A stretch of 50,631 bases of DNA from Candidatus Omnitrophota bacterium. Its GTDB lineage: Bacteria > Omnitrophota > Gorgyraeia > Gygaellales > Profunditerraquicolaceae. Where the stretch lies: the NCBI GenBank assembly GCA_011620275.1, contig WOZK01000013.1, forward strand, positions 1 through 50,631, written 5' to 3'. The position numbers and the translations under genes are program-made. Positions 43,037 to 50,602 of the stretch are shown here, piece by piece (position 1 is the stretch's first letter; every line of letters begins with the position of its first letter). The notes below the pieces were generated by a model. The model was not told the DNA's origin, made no database searches, and saw nothing but the letters and a program-made list of their open reading frames with translations.

Positions 43037-44569
43037 ATGAAAAGAAAAGAAACGGTCAAGAGAGACATAAAAAAGATAATCGCTCTCGGCAGGCAGAAAG
43101 GGTTCCTTACTTACGACGAGGTTAACGATATGCTCCCCGAGGATATCGAGTCGTCGGAGGATATAGACCAGATATTCCAGATGCTCGGTAACGAAGATAT
43201 ACAGATCGTGGAGAACAGCAGGGAAGTCAGCGCTCCCAAGCAGGCGGAACTGGGCGGGCAGGATGACCAGGGGGCGGACAAGGCAAAGGTGGAAGAGCGC
43301 TTTATGCCCCTGGATGATCCCGTGAAGATGTATTTAAAACAGATGGGCTCGATCTCGCTGTTGTCCCGTGAAGAAGAGCTTGATCTGGCCAAAAAGATAG
43401 AAGAGGCTGAGCTTAACCTGAAAAAAGCGGTTCTGGTGACCTGCTTCGCCCGCAATGAGCTGCTGGGCGTAGCCCGGGATATACTGGAGGACAGGGCGAA
43501 TCTGGAAGAGATAATGAAAGAGGACATCAAGACGAACAAGGACGCGGTGGTGAGGAAGATCCGGAATATAAGCAAAAAGGTCAAAGCCACGCGCAGCAGC
43601 CATACGGCACTGGGATTATTGATGCAGTTTAATTTCACCATATCCGTGATCGAGGGCGTGGTGGTAAAGATGCATGGGCTGGTGCGTGAATATGAGAATC
43701 TCCGCCACAGAAAACACGGTAATCCCTCCAGGAAACGCGAGATCCTGAAATGTCTCAGCGAGCCGCTTCCCATGATCAAGGAGCAGCTCAGGCTTATCAG
43801 GTCCTGCCAGTTGAAATTCAACCGGACAAAAAAGCGGCTGGTGGAGGCCAATCTGCGCCTCGTGGTCAGCATAGCCAAGAAATACACAAACCGGGGACTC
43901 TCTTTCCTTGATCTTATACAGGAAGGCAACATCGGACTTATGCGCGCGGTAGAGAAGTTCGAGTACAAAAGAGGATATAAATTTTCCACTTACGCCACCT
44001 GGTGGATCCGGCAGGCCATAACGCGTTCCATCGCCGACCAGGCGCGCACCATACGCATTCCGGTGCATATGACGGAGACTATCAACAAGATAATGCGTTT
44101 TTCGAGAATATTCGTCCAGGAGAACGGCCGCGAACCTGCCCCTGAGGAGATTGCCTGCAAGATGCGCCTGCCCCAGGATAAGATAAAGTCTATATTGAAG
44201 ATCGCGCAGGAACCGATATCTTTGCAGATGCCTATAGGCGACGAAGGGGACACGCATTTCGGGGATTTTATACAGGATAAGAGGGCTGTCTCTCCCGCGA
44301 ACGCCACAGTCCATTCCATGCTCAAAGAAGAGATGGGATCGGCTCTTAATACCCTTACCGATAGGGAGCGTAAAATACTGATTTTGCGTTTCGGCGTCAC
44401 GGACGGGTGTCCGCGTACCCTGGAGGAGGTCGGTAACATATTCAAGGTTACCAGGGAGCGCGTAAGGCAGATAGAGGCCAAGGCCTTGAAGAAACTTCGG
44501 CATCCCACGCGGGCCAGAAGACTACGTTCTTTCCTCGATATGACCATTGCCCAGGAAAGGGAATATTAA
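43037..44569 (+). CDS. rpoD: RNA polymerase primary sigma factor
   Basis: This is the housekeeping sigma-70. The 510-residue protein has region 1.1 at the N-terminus, [30 protein letters not shown] (region 1.2), [40 protein letters not shown] (2.1-2.3), [17 protein letters not shown] (2.4) and the C-terminal TREREKILRLRFG-like helix-turn-helix ([19 protein letters not shown], 4.2). A non-conserved insert lies between 1.2 and 2.1, as in other primary sigmas. Its stop TAA opens a hairpin module. The consensus-like promoters in the window fit its recognition. Confidence 0.97.
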   Translation: MKRKETVKRDIKKIIALGRQKGFLTYDEVNDMLPEDIESSEDIDQIFQMLGNEDIQIVENSREVSAPKQAELGGQDDQGADKAKVEERFMPLDDPVKMYLKQMGSISLLSREEELDLAKKIEEAELNLKKAVLVTCFARNELLGVARDILEDRANLEEIMKEDIKTNKDAVVRKIRNISKKVKATRSSHTALGLLMQFNFTISVIEGVVVKMHGLVREYENLRHRKHGNPSRKREILKCLSEPLPMIKEQLRLIRSCQLKFNRTKKRLVEANLRLVVSIAKKYTNRGLSFLDLIQEGNIGLMRAVEKFEYKRGYKFSTYATWWIRQAITRSIADQARTIRIPVHMTETINKIMRFSRIFVQENGREPAPEEIACKMRLPQDKIKSILKIAQEPISLQMPIGDEGDTHFGDFIQDKRAVSPANATVHSMLKEEMGSALNTLTDRERKILILRFGVTDGCPRTLEEVGNIFKVTRERVRQIEAKALKKLRHPTRARRLRSFLDMTIAQEREY

Positions 44570-44629
44570 TCAAACCGTTCCCTCCGGTTATATTTCACCG
44601 GGTTTTAACCTCGTGAATAAAAGACAAGG

Positions 44630-44656
44630 GGGCCGGAGAGGAGCATTCTCCGGCCC
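44630..44656 (+). terminator. Hairpin terminating the dnaG-rpoD operon
   Basis: GGGCCGGAGA (44630-44639) pairs perfectly with TCTCCGGCCC (44647-44656) around a 7-nt loop. The following TTACGGTATTTTAC is only partly T-rich, so termination efficiency is uncertain. A degenerate hairpin module (AATCAAACCG) lies just before it from the rpoD stop. Confidence 0.7.
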
Positions 44657-44702
44657 TTACGGTATTTTACACTCGGTATAGCCTTTATCCTTCTGTCTCA
44701 TA

Positions 44703-45737
44703 ATGAAAAAATTCCGTGTATTGTCCCGTGATCTCAGGTTTTGGCTTTCCCGTAAAGCCGGTATTCCTTTTGTTGTACCGGACACCATACAGGTCTCTCT
44801 TACAAACGCCTGCAATCTTAAATGCAAAATGTGCAGTGTCTGGTCCAATCCCGACCGGGAGAGCGAGATGACGGCCGCCGAGGTGTTGAATATCACGGAC
44901 CAGGCGGCCGAATGGGGCATCTCGGAGATGAACCTTTGCGGCGGAGAGCCGCTTTTAAGCGATAAATGCTTCGATGTCATAAGGCACGCCGTAAAAAAAA
45001 GACTAAAAGTTATCCTAACAACCAACGGTACGCTTATAAATGCCGATTCTGCCGCGGAACTGGCCGGTTCCGGCGTGGATATAGTCTGTATATCGCTTGA
45101 CGGGGCTACGGCTGCGACGCATGATTCCATACGCGGAGTCCCGGGCGCATACGATAAGATCATTGAAGGGATTAAGTCGATTCATGCCGCCAAAAGAGCC
45201 GGGCGGCCGGTAACCGTTCTTATTTTGACACTGCATAACGAGAATCTTGACGAGGCCGTTGAGTACGTGCGCATGGCGAAAAGGCTGGGGGTGGACGCGG
45301 TCTATCTGACTTCGCTGGTGGCGGACAATATACGTCTTTATTCCCGCAGAGAGAACCATCCCCTTTGGATAACCGGAAACCGCCTTGATCGCCTGGACGA
45401 GGTGATGGACACGCTGGGAAAAATGCAGGATGAATACTACAGGTTCGATTACCCGAGTTTCTCCCTTATAAAAAAATATTTCAGGGGAACTCTCGCTGAA
45501 AACGACTGGACGTGTTTCGCCGGCTTCAGGCGGTTCGTGGTCTGTCCGGACGGGAACATTCAGATGTGCGGAGAGATCATCGGCAATTTCAAGCGGTGCC
45601 CGGACATAAGAAAGATATGGTATTCGCGCCCTGCCTGCAGGAAGCGGTCCATGATAAAGAATTGCCGTGATTTCTGCCTGCAAGACTGCCACGCCAGGAG
45701 AGACTCTTCCTGCCTGCGGCGGGTCTTTACGGGATAG
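44703..45737 (+). CDS. Radical SAM/SPASM-like protein 1
   Basis: The 344-residue product has the radical SAM cluster motif CNLKCKMC (C37, C41, C44) and the GGEPLL motif near residue 80. A C-terminal cysteine-rich part (CFAGFRRFVVCPDGNIQMC, then NCRDFCLQDC) resembles a SPASM/twitch extension that holds an auxiliary iron-sulfur cluster. Such enzymes modify peptides, sugars or lipids; the substrate here is unknown. The segment GIPFVVPDTIQVSLT before the motif is shared with radical SAM protein 2, so they are paralogues. No Shine-Dalgarno is visible before the ATG. Confidence 0.9.
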   Translation: MKKFRVLSRDLRFWLSRKAGIPFVVPDTIQVSLTNACNLKCKMCSVWSNPDRESEMTAAEVLNITDQAAEWGISEMNLCGGEPLLSDKCFDVIRHAVKKRLKVILTTNGTLINADSAAELAGSGVDIVCISLDGATAATHDSIRGVPGAYDKIIEGIKSIHAAKRAGRPVTVLILTLHNENLDEAVEYVRMAKRLGVDAVYLTSLVADNIRLYSRRENHPLWITGNRLDRLDEVMDTLGKMQDEYYRFDYPSFSLIKKYFRGTLAENDWTCFAGFRRFVVCPDGNIQMCGEIIGNFKRCPDIRKIWYSRPACRKRSMIKNCRDFCLQDCHARRDSSCLRRVFTG

Positions 45738-45833
45738 CCGCGGGCTACCCGGGAGGACAAATAGAGAACCTTCCTTTTCATATAAATAGACAAATCCCGC
45801 CTACAGGTATAAAATAATCCTATAGGGTGAATC

Positions 45834-45921
45834 GAGAAAGAGACCCCGGGCGCGTGTCCTGAGCAGTTCGACAGGCTCAATGTCAGGGTATTGTCGAAGG
45901 ATCAGCCTGGAGAGCTTCATT
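45834..45921 (+). repeat. Intergenic repeat, family B, copy 4
   Basis: An 88-bp copy with arms CCCCGGGCGC and GCCTGGAGAG, inner TTCGACAGGC and TTGTCGAAGG. Same orientation as the other copies, ending 48 bases before the start of radical SAM protein 2. Confidence 0.85.
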
Positions 45922-45969
45922 GGTATGGGTACGTCCCTTTGAAACCTTTATAACTTTCTATCTGCATAA

Positions 45970-48165
45970 ATGCCTTCCGAATCCCTCCGGGAAAATGAGC
46001 TTTTCGAAGAAGTAAAACACAATTACTTGTTCTATCTCTCCCGCGCTACCGGCATTCCCTTGGTCACTCCGGATACAATACAGATTATGCTTACTTCCCG
46101 CTGCAATCTTCGCTGTAATATATGCGGAGTCTGGAAATCCGGATATAAACGGGAAGACGAGATCAGTACCGCGGACGCCAAAAGTCTGATAGACCAGGCC
46201 GTCGAAATGGGGGTGACGACGGTTTATTTCACCGGCGGAGAGGCGTTGCTGCGAGACGATATCTTCGAGCTGATAGAATACGCCGCCAGGGACGGTATCA
46301 TCACTACATTTAACACCAACGGTACACTCATAACCGAAGCCGTGGCCGAGCGCATAGCCAATTCCGGCCTGAGAAGCCTGACTTTCTCCATAGACAGCCC
46401 CCGGGAAAAAGTGCACGATTCTCTTAGAGGCGAAGGGGTTTTCAATAAGGCGATGTCGGCGATAAAGGCGGTCAACCGTTACAAAAGAAATACAGGGAGG
46501 CCGGATCTGGTTTTGTGCGGGGTAGTGATGCGGCAGAACGCGGCCGATCTTTACGATCTCGTGAAGTTAGCTGATGCCAACGATTTTTGTTACGTGGCCT
46601 TGCAGCCTGTGGTGGATAACAGCGGCCTCTGGCTGCAGGAGAATAAACGCTGCGGCGAGTTTTGGATAGGGGAGGAAGACCTGCCGGACTTGCGCAGGTC
46701 ACTGGCCAGGATAGAGGAATTCAAACGCGCCAAGAGCATGCCGGGGGTCGACGTAATGGGAGAGAAGGTCGTCAGCTATTTCAAAGGAGAACGGCGCGCC
46801 AACTCCTGTTATGCCGGTTTTAGCCGTATTTTCGTGAACCCTCTGGGAGATATAAGTTTTGTTTGTTTTGAAAGCTTCGGCAACATCAAGAAAGACAGGC
46901 TGAAAGAGGCGTGGTATGGCCCGTCGGCAGCGGCTATCAGGGAGAAGATAAAGAAATGCGTTCTTAATTGCACCCAATTTTGTTCCGAACGCCCCGGCAC
47001 CGATAACCTTAAAGTCATCCATGATAATTTCGCGGCCGAGCTCTCCCGCAGGTTCGATAAGCGCTCTTCACTCAGCCTGCTGAAGAGGGAATACGACCTG
47101 CTGTCCGGGCTCGAAGAAGACTGCGGCCGGAATATCCTGCTCCGGGAAGAAACAGCGGTCTTGCGAAACAGGATACGCGGCGCGATGGAAAAAGAGTATA
47201 GCGAAATATCTTCTCCGTCCGCCGCCAAGAATCCTAAGACGGCGCCCTCCGCAGCCAACAAGTTTTCCCAGTTCTATCTTGCAATAACCAACAGGTGTAA
47301 CCTCAACTGTATAATGTGCAGCACTACCAGGCATCCGCATGAGGTGGAGGAAGAGCTTTCGCCGGGAGACTGGCTGGAGGTATTGAAGAACATCACACGC
47401 TTCGAGACCGAGGTGGTGACTTTCGGCGGAGGAGAACCGTTACTCCGGCAGGACGATCTGTCCGAAATGATAAGATTCTGCGTTACAGCCGGGGTCACCG
47501 TCAACGTCGTTACCAATGGGACCCTAATGAATTCTGCTTTCCTGTCCGGGATGGAAGAAGCAAGAGACAAACTTATATTTCTTGTTTCCTGCGACGGTTT
47601 GAGGCGGGAAAACGACTTGATCAGGGGGGAAGGGACTTTTCATAAGGTGATCGCGGCAGCCGATCTGCTCCGCAGTAAGGGGTTCACTTTTTATTTTACT
47701 TCCGTGATCATGCCGGAGAATTTCGCTCATTACGTCGATTTCCTAAAGTTCCTCAGGCGTTATTATCCCGGCGTGCGGCTGGACATACAGCCGGTTATAC
47801 CTCACAATGAGATATACCACCGCCGCAGGGATTTCGGGCTCAGGGAAGAACAGAAAAAAGACCTGAAGAACATAGTCGATTTCCTGCGCAGGGAGAATCC
47901 GGTGCCTTTATGCCGTCCGCTCGAGATAATAGAGAAGTACGTTGATTATTTTAACGGCACCTTGAAAGCGGAGAACCGCTGTAAGATGGGATCCGGCAGT
48001 TTCAACGTAAACCTGCGCGGTAACATATGGATATGCGGCAAAGAGCTGGAATACCCGCTGCATAAATATAAACTTGAAGATGTTCTTGCCAGCGGCGAAT
48101 ACCGTCAGGAGATGAACAGGGTAGAGAACTGTCATTCTCCGTGCCTGGCAGGGCTTGTAATTTAA
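45970..48165 (+). CDS. Tandem radical SAM protein 2 (two radical SAM domains)
   Basis: This 731-residue chain carries two complete radical SAM domains. Domain 1 has CNLRCNIC (C45, C49, C52) and FTGGEALLR; its end shows CYAGFSRIFVNPLGDISFVC and CVLNCTQFC, a SPASM-like extension. A charged, possibly coiled linker (about 360-425, with a Ser/Ala/Pro-rich end) leads to domain 2 with CNLNCIMC (C443, C447, C450), FGGGEPLLR and a C-terminal CKMG...CGKE...CHSPCLAG set. Domain 1 is a paralogue of radical SAM protein 1. Two domains in one chain suggest successive or cooperative modification of one substrate. No clear Shine-Dalgarno precedes the ATG. A natural fusion rather than an assembly error, since the reading frame is continuous. 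Confidence 0.9.
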   Translation: MPSESLRENELFEEVKHNYLFYLSRATGIPLVTPDTIQIMLTSRCNLRCNICGVWKSGYKREDEISTADAKSLIDQAVEMGVTTVYFTGGEALLRDDIFELIEYAARDGIITTFNTNGTLITEAVAERIANSGLRSLTFSIDSPREKVHDSLRGEGVFNKAMSAIKAVNRYKRNTGRPDLVLCGVVMRQNAADLYDLVKLADANDFCYVALQPVVDNSGLWLQENKRCGEFWIGEEDLPDLRRSLARIEEFKRAKSMPGVDVMGEKVVSYFKGERRANSCYAGFSRIFVNPLGDISFVCFESFGNIKKDRLKEAWYGPSAAAIREKIKKCVLNCTQFCSERPGTDNLKVIHDNFAAELSRRFDKRSSLSLLKREYDLLSGLEEDCGRNILLREETAVLRNRIRGAMEKEYSEISSPSAAKNPKTAPSAANKFSQFYLAITNRCNLNCIMCSTTRHPHEVEEELSPGDWLEVLKNITRFETEVVTFGGGEPLLRQDDLSEMIRFCVTAGVTVNVVTNGTLMNSAFLSGMEEARDKLIFLVSCDGLRRENDLIRGEGTFHKVIAAADLLRSKGFTFYFTSVIMPENFAHYVDFLKFLRRYYPGVRLDIQPVIPHNEIYHRRRDFGLREEQKKDLKNIVDFLRRENPVPLCRPLEIIEKYVDYFNGTLKAENRCKMGSGSFNVNLRGNIWICGKELEYPLHKYKLEDVLASGEYRQEMNRVENCHSPCLAGLVI

Positions 48166-48189
48166 TTCCGGGGACACAATACTTAATTA

Positions 48190-48236
48190 AGAAATCCCGG
48201 GCGCCTGTATTGAGCAGTACGTCCGGCTTCGACGGG
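48190..48236 (+). repeat. Truncated intergenic repeat, family B, copy 5
   Basis: A short remnant with CCCGGGCGCCTG at the 5' end and TTGAGCAGTAC...CTTCGACGGG; the 3' arm of the family B inverted repeat is missing. It lies between radical SAM genes 2 and 3. Confidence 0.65.
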
Positions 48237-48260
48237 AATATTTTTACTTAAGGGACGCAT

Positions 48261-48518
48261 ATGATAAATTTGTTCCCCCGCAGAAAAATGCGGTTCAAGT
48301 TTTCCCCGGATGCCGTGACGGAGGCGATGGCCGCAGGGCTGTATAGCCTCAAGCGCGGCGCCCGGACCGTCCCCATACGGTTGTTTGTTTATCCGACCGC
48401 GCTTTGCAATGATAAGTGCGCATATTGTTCGGACGGTCTGAACGCCGGGGATAATGTCGAAAAGAAGCATCTGCGTTATGATCCGCAAAAAGATTTTTTT
48501 CCCGCAGGGATTACGTGA
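48261..48518 (+). CDS. Radical SAM protein 3, N-terminal part (split gene)
   Basis: The 85-residue ORF has the radical SAM motif CNDKCAYC (C49, C53, C56) but ends shortly after it at a TGA, so alone it lacks the GGE motif and the rest of the barrel. The downstream ORF in the -1 frame supplies exactly these. The frame change maps to AGATTTTTTTCCC (48491-48503). AAGGGACG precedes the ATG. See the slippery-site entry: the full protein could come from -1 frameshifting, transcript slippage, or the break may be a mutation or a homopolymer sequencing error. Confidence 0.85.
   Translation: MINLFPRRKMRFKFSPDAVTEAMAAGLYSLKRGARTVPIRLFVYPTALCNDKCAYCSDGLNAGDNVEKKHLRYDPQKDFFPAGIT
48494..48500 (+). other. 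T7 run in slippery-heptamer phase at the frame change of radical SAM gene 3
   Basis: In the upstream frame the site reads GAT TTT TTT CCC, so T-TTT-TTT is in X-XXY-YYZ phase. A -1 slip here joins the two ORFs without a stop, giving the junction KDFFSRRDYVKKLADD. Adding one T would have the same effect, so RNA polymerase slippage or a miscounted homopolymer are also possible. An A5 run lies just before. The downstream ORF also has its own GTG overlapping the TGA, with GCAGGGA in front, so reinitiation is a third way to make the second part. Confidence 0.6.
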
Positions 48519-49447
48519 AGAAATTGGCGGACGACGTCAAAAAACTGGCGGTGCGAGATATGCATCTTTTTGGCGGTGGGGAGCCGTTTTTCTATAAAGA
48601 GAATATGTTCTATTTACTGGAGGAACTCAGAAATACCGACGTCTTCATAAGGGTGATAACAAACGCTAATGCGCTCAACGAAGGAGATGTGGAGCGTATA
48701 GTCCGCGACCGTCTGGTGAGCCAGCTGAATATAAGTTTCAATACCGATTGCGAGGAGACCGCTTCCGCTATCTATGCCAGCCGCGGGCGCCACTGCCACA
48801 CCATGGATATCCTGGCTGCGTTGACACGGTACAAAGGTATTTACGCTACAGATTATCCTTTCGTGGACATCATGTTTACCCTTTTGAAGAACAATTTCGA
48901 CAGGATACCGGCTGTCGTCGGGAACTTGCGCGGGCATAAGATAAATTTCCTCTTTTTCCAGCAGCTGAGATGTTATACGGAGCGGCAGTCTGCGCTTGTC
49001 GCTCCGCCGATACCGCGGGAGGATTTGCTGACGGCCGGGCGCATGCTCGAGGAGATGGGTATTACTTCAAATATCTCCGAGCTGGCGGCGGGTGAGCGGC
49101 TTCCCGCGGGCAATACCCGGGAACAAAACGGCCATGTGGTTTCTCTGCGCAACAAGCGGGGGATAGCGCTTGCCTGCTATATGCCGTTGACCACATTGTC
49201 TATATGTTATAACGGAGCCGTGCCGGTGTGCCAATTCAGGTACGAGAAACAATTCTCGTTCAATTATCTGGATGCCGGCAGCCTGGCGTCGTTTCTGAGA
49301 GGCAAAGAGCACGCCTCTTTTCTAAGGGGATTCCTGGGCAAAGAAAGCCCTCCCGATATCTGCAAAGGATGTCTTTTTTGTGTTAACCACGAGTTGGAAA
49401 CGTTGAAAAAACGATTCAGGCATTTTGATTCGTTAAAGAAACGGTAA
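48515..49447 (+). CDS. Radical SAM protein 3, C-terminal part (split gene)
   Basis: The 310-residue ORF begins with the beta-strand and GGGEPFF motif that normally follow the CxxxCxxC loop, and ends with a cysteine-rich part (CYMPLTTLSICYNGAVPVC, then CKGCLFC) like an auxiliary-cluster twitch/SPASM end. It lacks any radical SAM cysteine motif, which lies in the preceding ORF. Its GTG overlaps the upstream TGA. Together the two parts make a protein of about 395 residues, in line with its neighbours. The intact coding quality of the whole second part argues against an old dead gene. Confidence 0.85.
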   Translation: MKKLADDVKKLAVRDMHLFGGGEPFFYKENMFYLLEELRNTDVFIRVITNANALNEGDVERIVRDRLVSQLNISFNTDCEETASAIYASRGRHCHTMDILAALTRYKGIYATDYPFVDIMFTLLKNNFDRIPAVVGNLRGHKINFLFFQQLRCYTERQSALVAPPIPREDLLTAGRMLEEMGITSNISELAAGERLPAGNTREQNGHVVSLRNKRGIALACYMPLTTLSICYNGAVPVCQFRYEKQFSFNYLDAGSLASFLRGKEHASFLRGFLGKESPPDICKGCLFCVNHELETLKKRFRHFDSLKKR

Positions 49448-49461
49448 GGGCGCGGCACAAG

Positions 49462-50496
49462 ATGGATAATTTGACCATAGAAAGAGTAAAGGCGGGTTTG
49501 GCCGATCCCGGCATCGGCCCGGAGACCATCGCTTTGATGCTGACCGATGCCTGTAATCTTTCCTGCGTTTACTGCCGCGGCGGAAGGATTGACGACAGCA
49601 GGGGAGGGGGAGAAGAAAGCGAGTTAACTACGGAGGAGCTGTTTCGTCTCTTCGAAGATGCCGCCGGATTTAAAGTCAAAGAAGTAAACATAGGAGGCAT
49701 GCGGGGCGAGCCTTTTTGCAAGAAAGACATTCGTTTGATCCTGCGCAAAATAAAAAGCCTGGGGTTGACGGGTTCGATGACTACCAACGGGAGCATGCTC
49801 AGCGGCGCGCTGGCCGAGGAAATGAGTTCTTACGGATGGGATATCCTGTTGTTGAGCCTTGACGCCCCTTTTGCCCGGCTCCAGCATCAATTAAGACCGG
49901 CGGCGAACGGTAAGGAATATTTTCACAATATATTGGAGTTTCTCGGCGCGTTGAATAATAACCCGAGCAGCAGGATGAGGGTCCTGGTTAATATGGTGAT
50001 AACCGGGAATAATTACAGATATTTCCCGGGAATGGTGGATTTTGTGAACAATTTCAAGAATATAGAGTCGCTTAACGTGTTAAGACTTGTCGACATGGGG
50101 CTGCCGGGGTATTCCGATTTGCAGCTTGACTGCGGCCAGGCGGCCGAATTTCGTGAGACACTTGAAGCTTTTAAACGGGAAAAGAAAGTCTTATATGCCG
50201 GGAATTGGTCTTTTCCCGATGTCCGGAGGGAAACGCCGGCCGGGCGGCATACAAGATGTTTTACGAATTATTATATCCTTTCAATTGCGGCGAACGGAGA
50301 CGTGCTTTTCTGTCCGCAGCAATATAAGCCCTTGTCGGGGATTAATATACGCGATGTCCGCTTGCGCGACCTATGGCTTAACGAACACCTTTCTTTCCGG
50401 AAGATATTGTCCGAGTCTGCGCCTTGTTACGGGGAATGTTGTACTATATTGAAAAAACAGAACGAAGAGATATATAACGCTGTCTGCGACGACTGA
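49462..50496 (+). CDS. Radical SAM protein 4 with variant GGE motif
   Basis: The 344-residue protein has CNLSCVYC (C31, C35, C38) and a C-terminal cysteine set (RCFTNYYILSIAANGDVLFC, then CYGECC). The second motif, normally GGEP, reads GGMRGEPF, either a two- or three-residue insertion or a replacement of GGE by RGE; this part binds the amino group of AdoMet. The PDIRKIW-like DVRLRDLWLNE segment matches SPASM proteins. It starts 14 bases after radical SAM gene 3 and ends the visible run; its substrate is unknown. Confidence 0.88.
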   Translation: MDNLTIERVKAGLADPGIGPETIALMLTDACNLSCVYCRGGRIDDSRGGGEESELTTEELFRLFEDAAGFKVKEVNIGGMRGEPFCKKDIRLILRKIKSLGLTGSMTTNGSMLSGALAEEMSSYGWDILLLSLDAPFARLQHQLRPAANGKEYFHNILEFLGALNNNPSSRMRVLVNMVITGNNYRYFPGMVDFVNNFKNIESLNVLRLVDMGLPGYSDLQLDCGQAAEFRETLEAFKREKKVLYAGNWSFPDVRRETPAGRHTRCFTNYYILSIAANGDVLFCPQQYKPLSGINIRDVRLRDLWLNEHLSFRKILSESAPCYGECCTILKKQNEEIYNAVCDD

Positions 50497-50534
50497 AGGC
50501 GTCCTTTTTCATGCCCTTTTTCGCTTTTTATTTC

Positions 50535-50563
50535 TTGATTGATCGCAATAGTTTTGATATACT
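50535..50563 (+). promoter_or_regulatory. Sigma-70 type promoter after the radical SAM genes
   Basis: TTGATT (50535-50540) and TATACT (50558-50563) are 17 bp apart, 38 bases past the stop of radical SAM protein 4. It would drive a gene beyond the window edge. Confidence 0.65.
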
Positions 50564-50580
50564 AAAAATTCATTTGACCC

Positions 50581-50602
50581 GAATTTTGCAGTAGCAAAAT
50601 TC
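50581..50602 (+). other. Perfect hairpin near the right edge
   Basis: GAATTTTGC (50581-50589) pairs exactly with GCAAAATTC (50594-50602) around AGTA. It lies just after the predicted transcription start and is followed by CCTTG...CAAGG (50604-50630), which may form a second stem. It could be part of a structured leader or a repeat; the window ends too soon to tell. Confidence 0.5.

Noticed and set aside
50511-50594. 28-codon ORF after radical SAM protein 4 as a possible precursor peptide
   Set aside because: It has no ribosome site, spans the predicted promoter, and ends in the hairpin; it lacks core/leader features.
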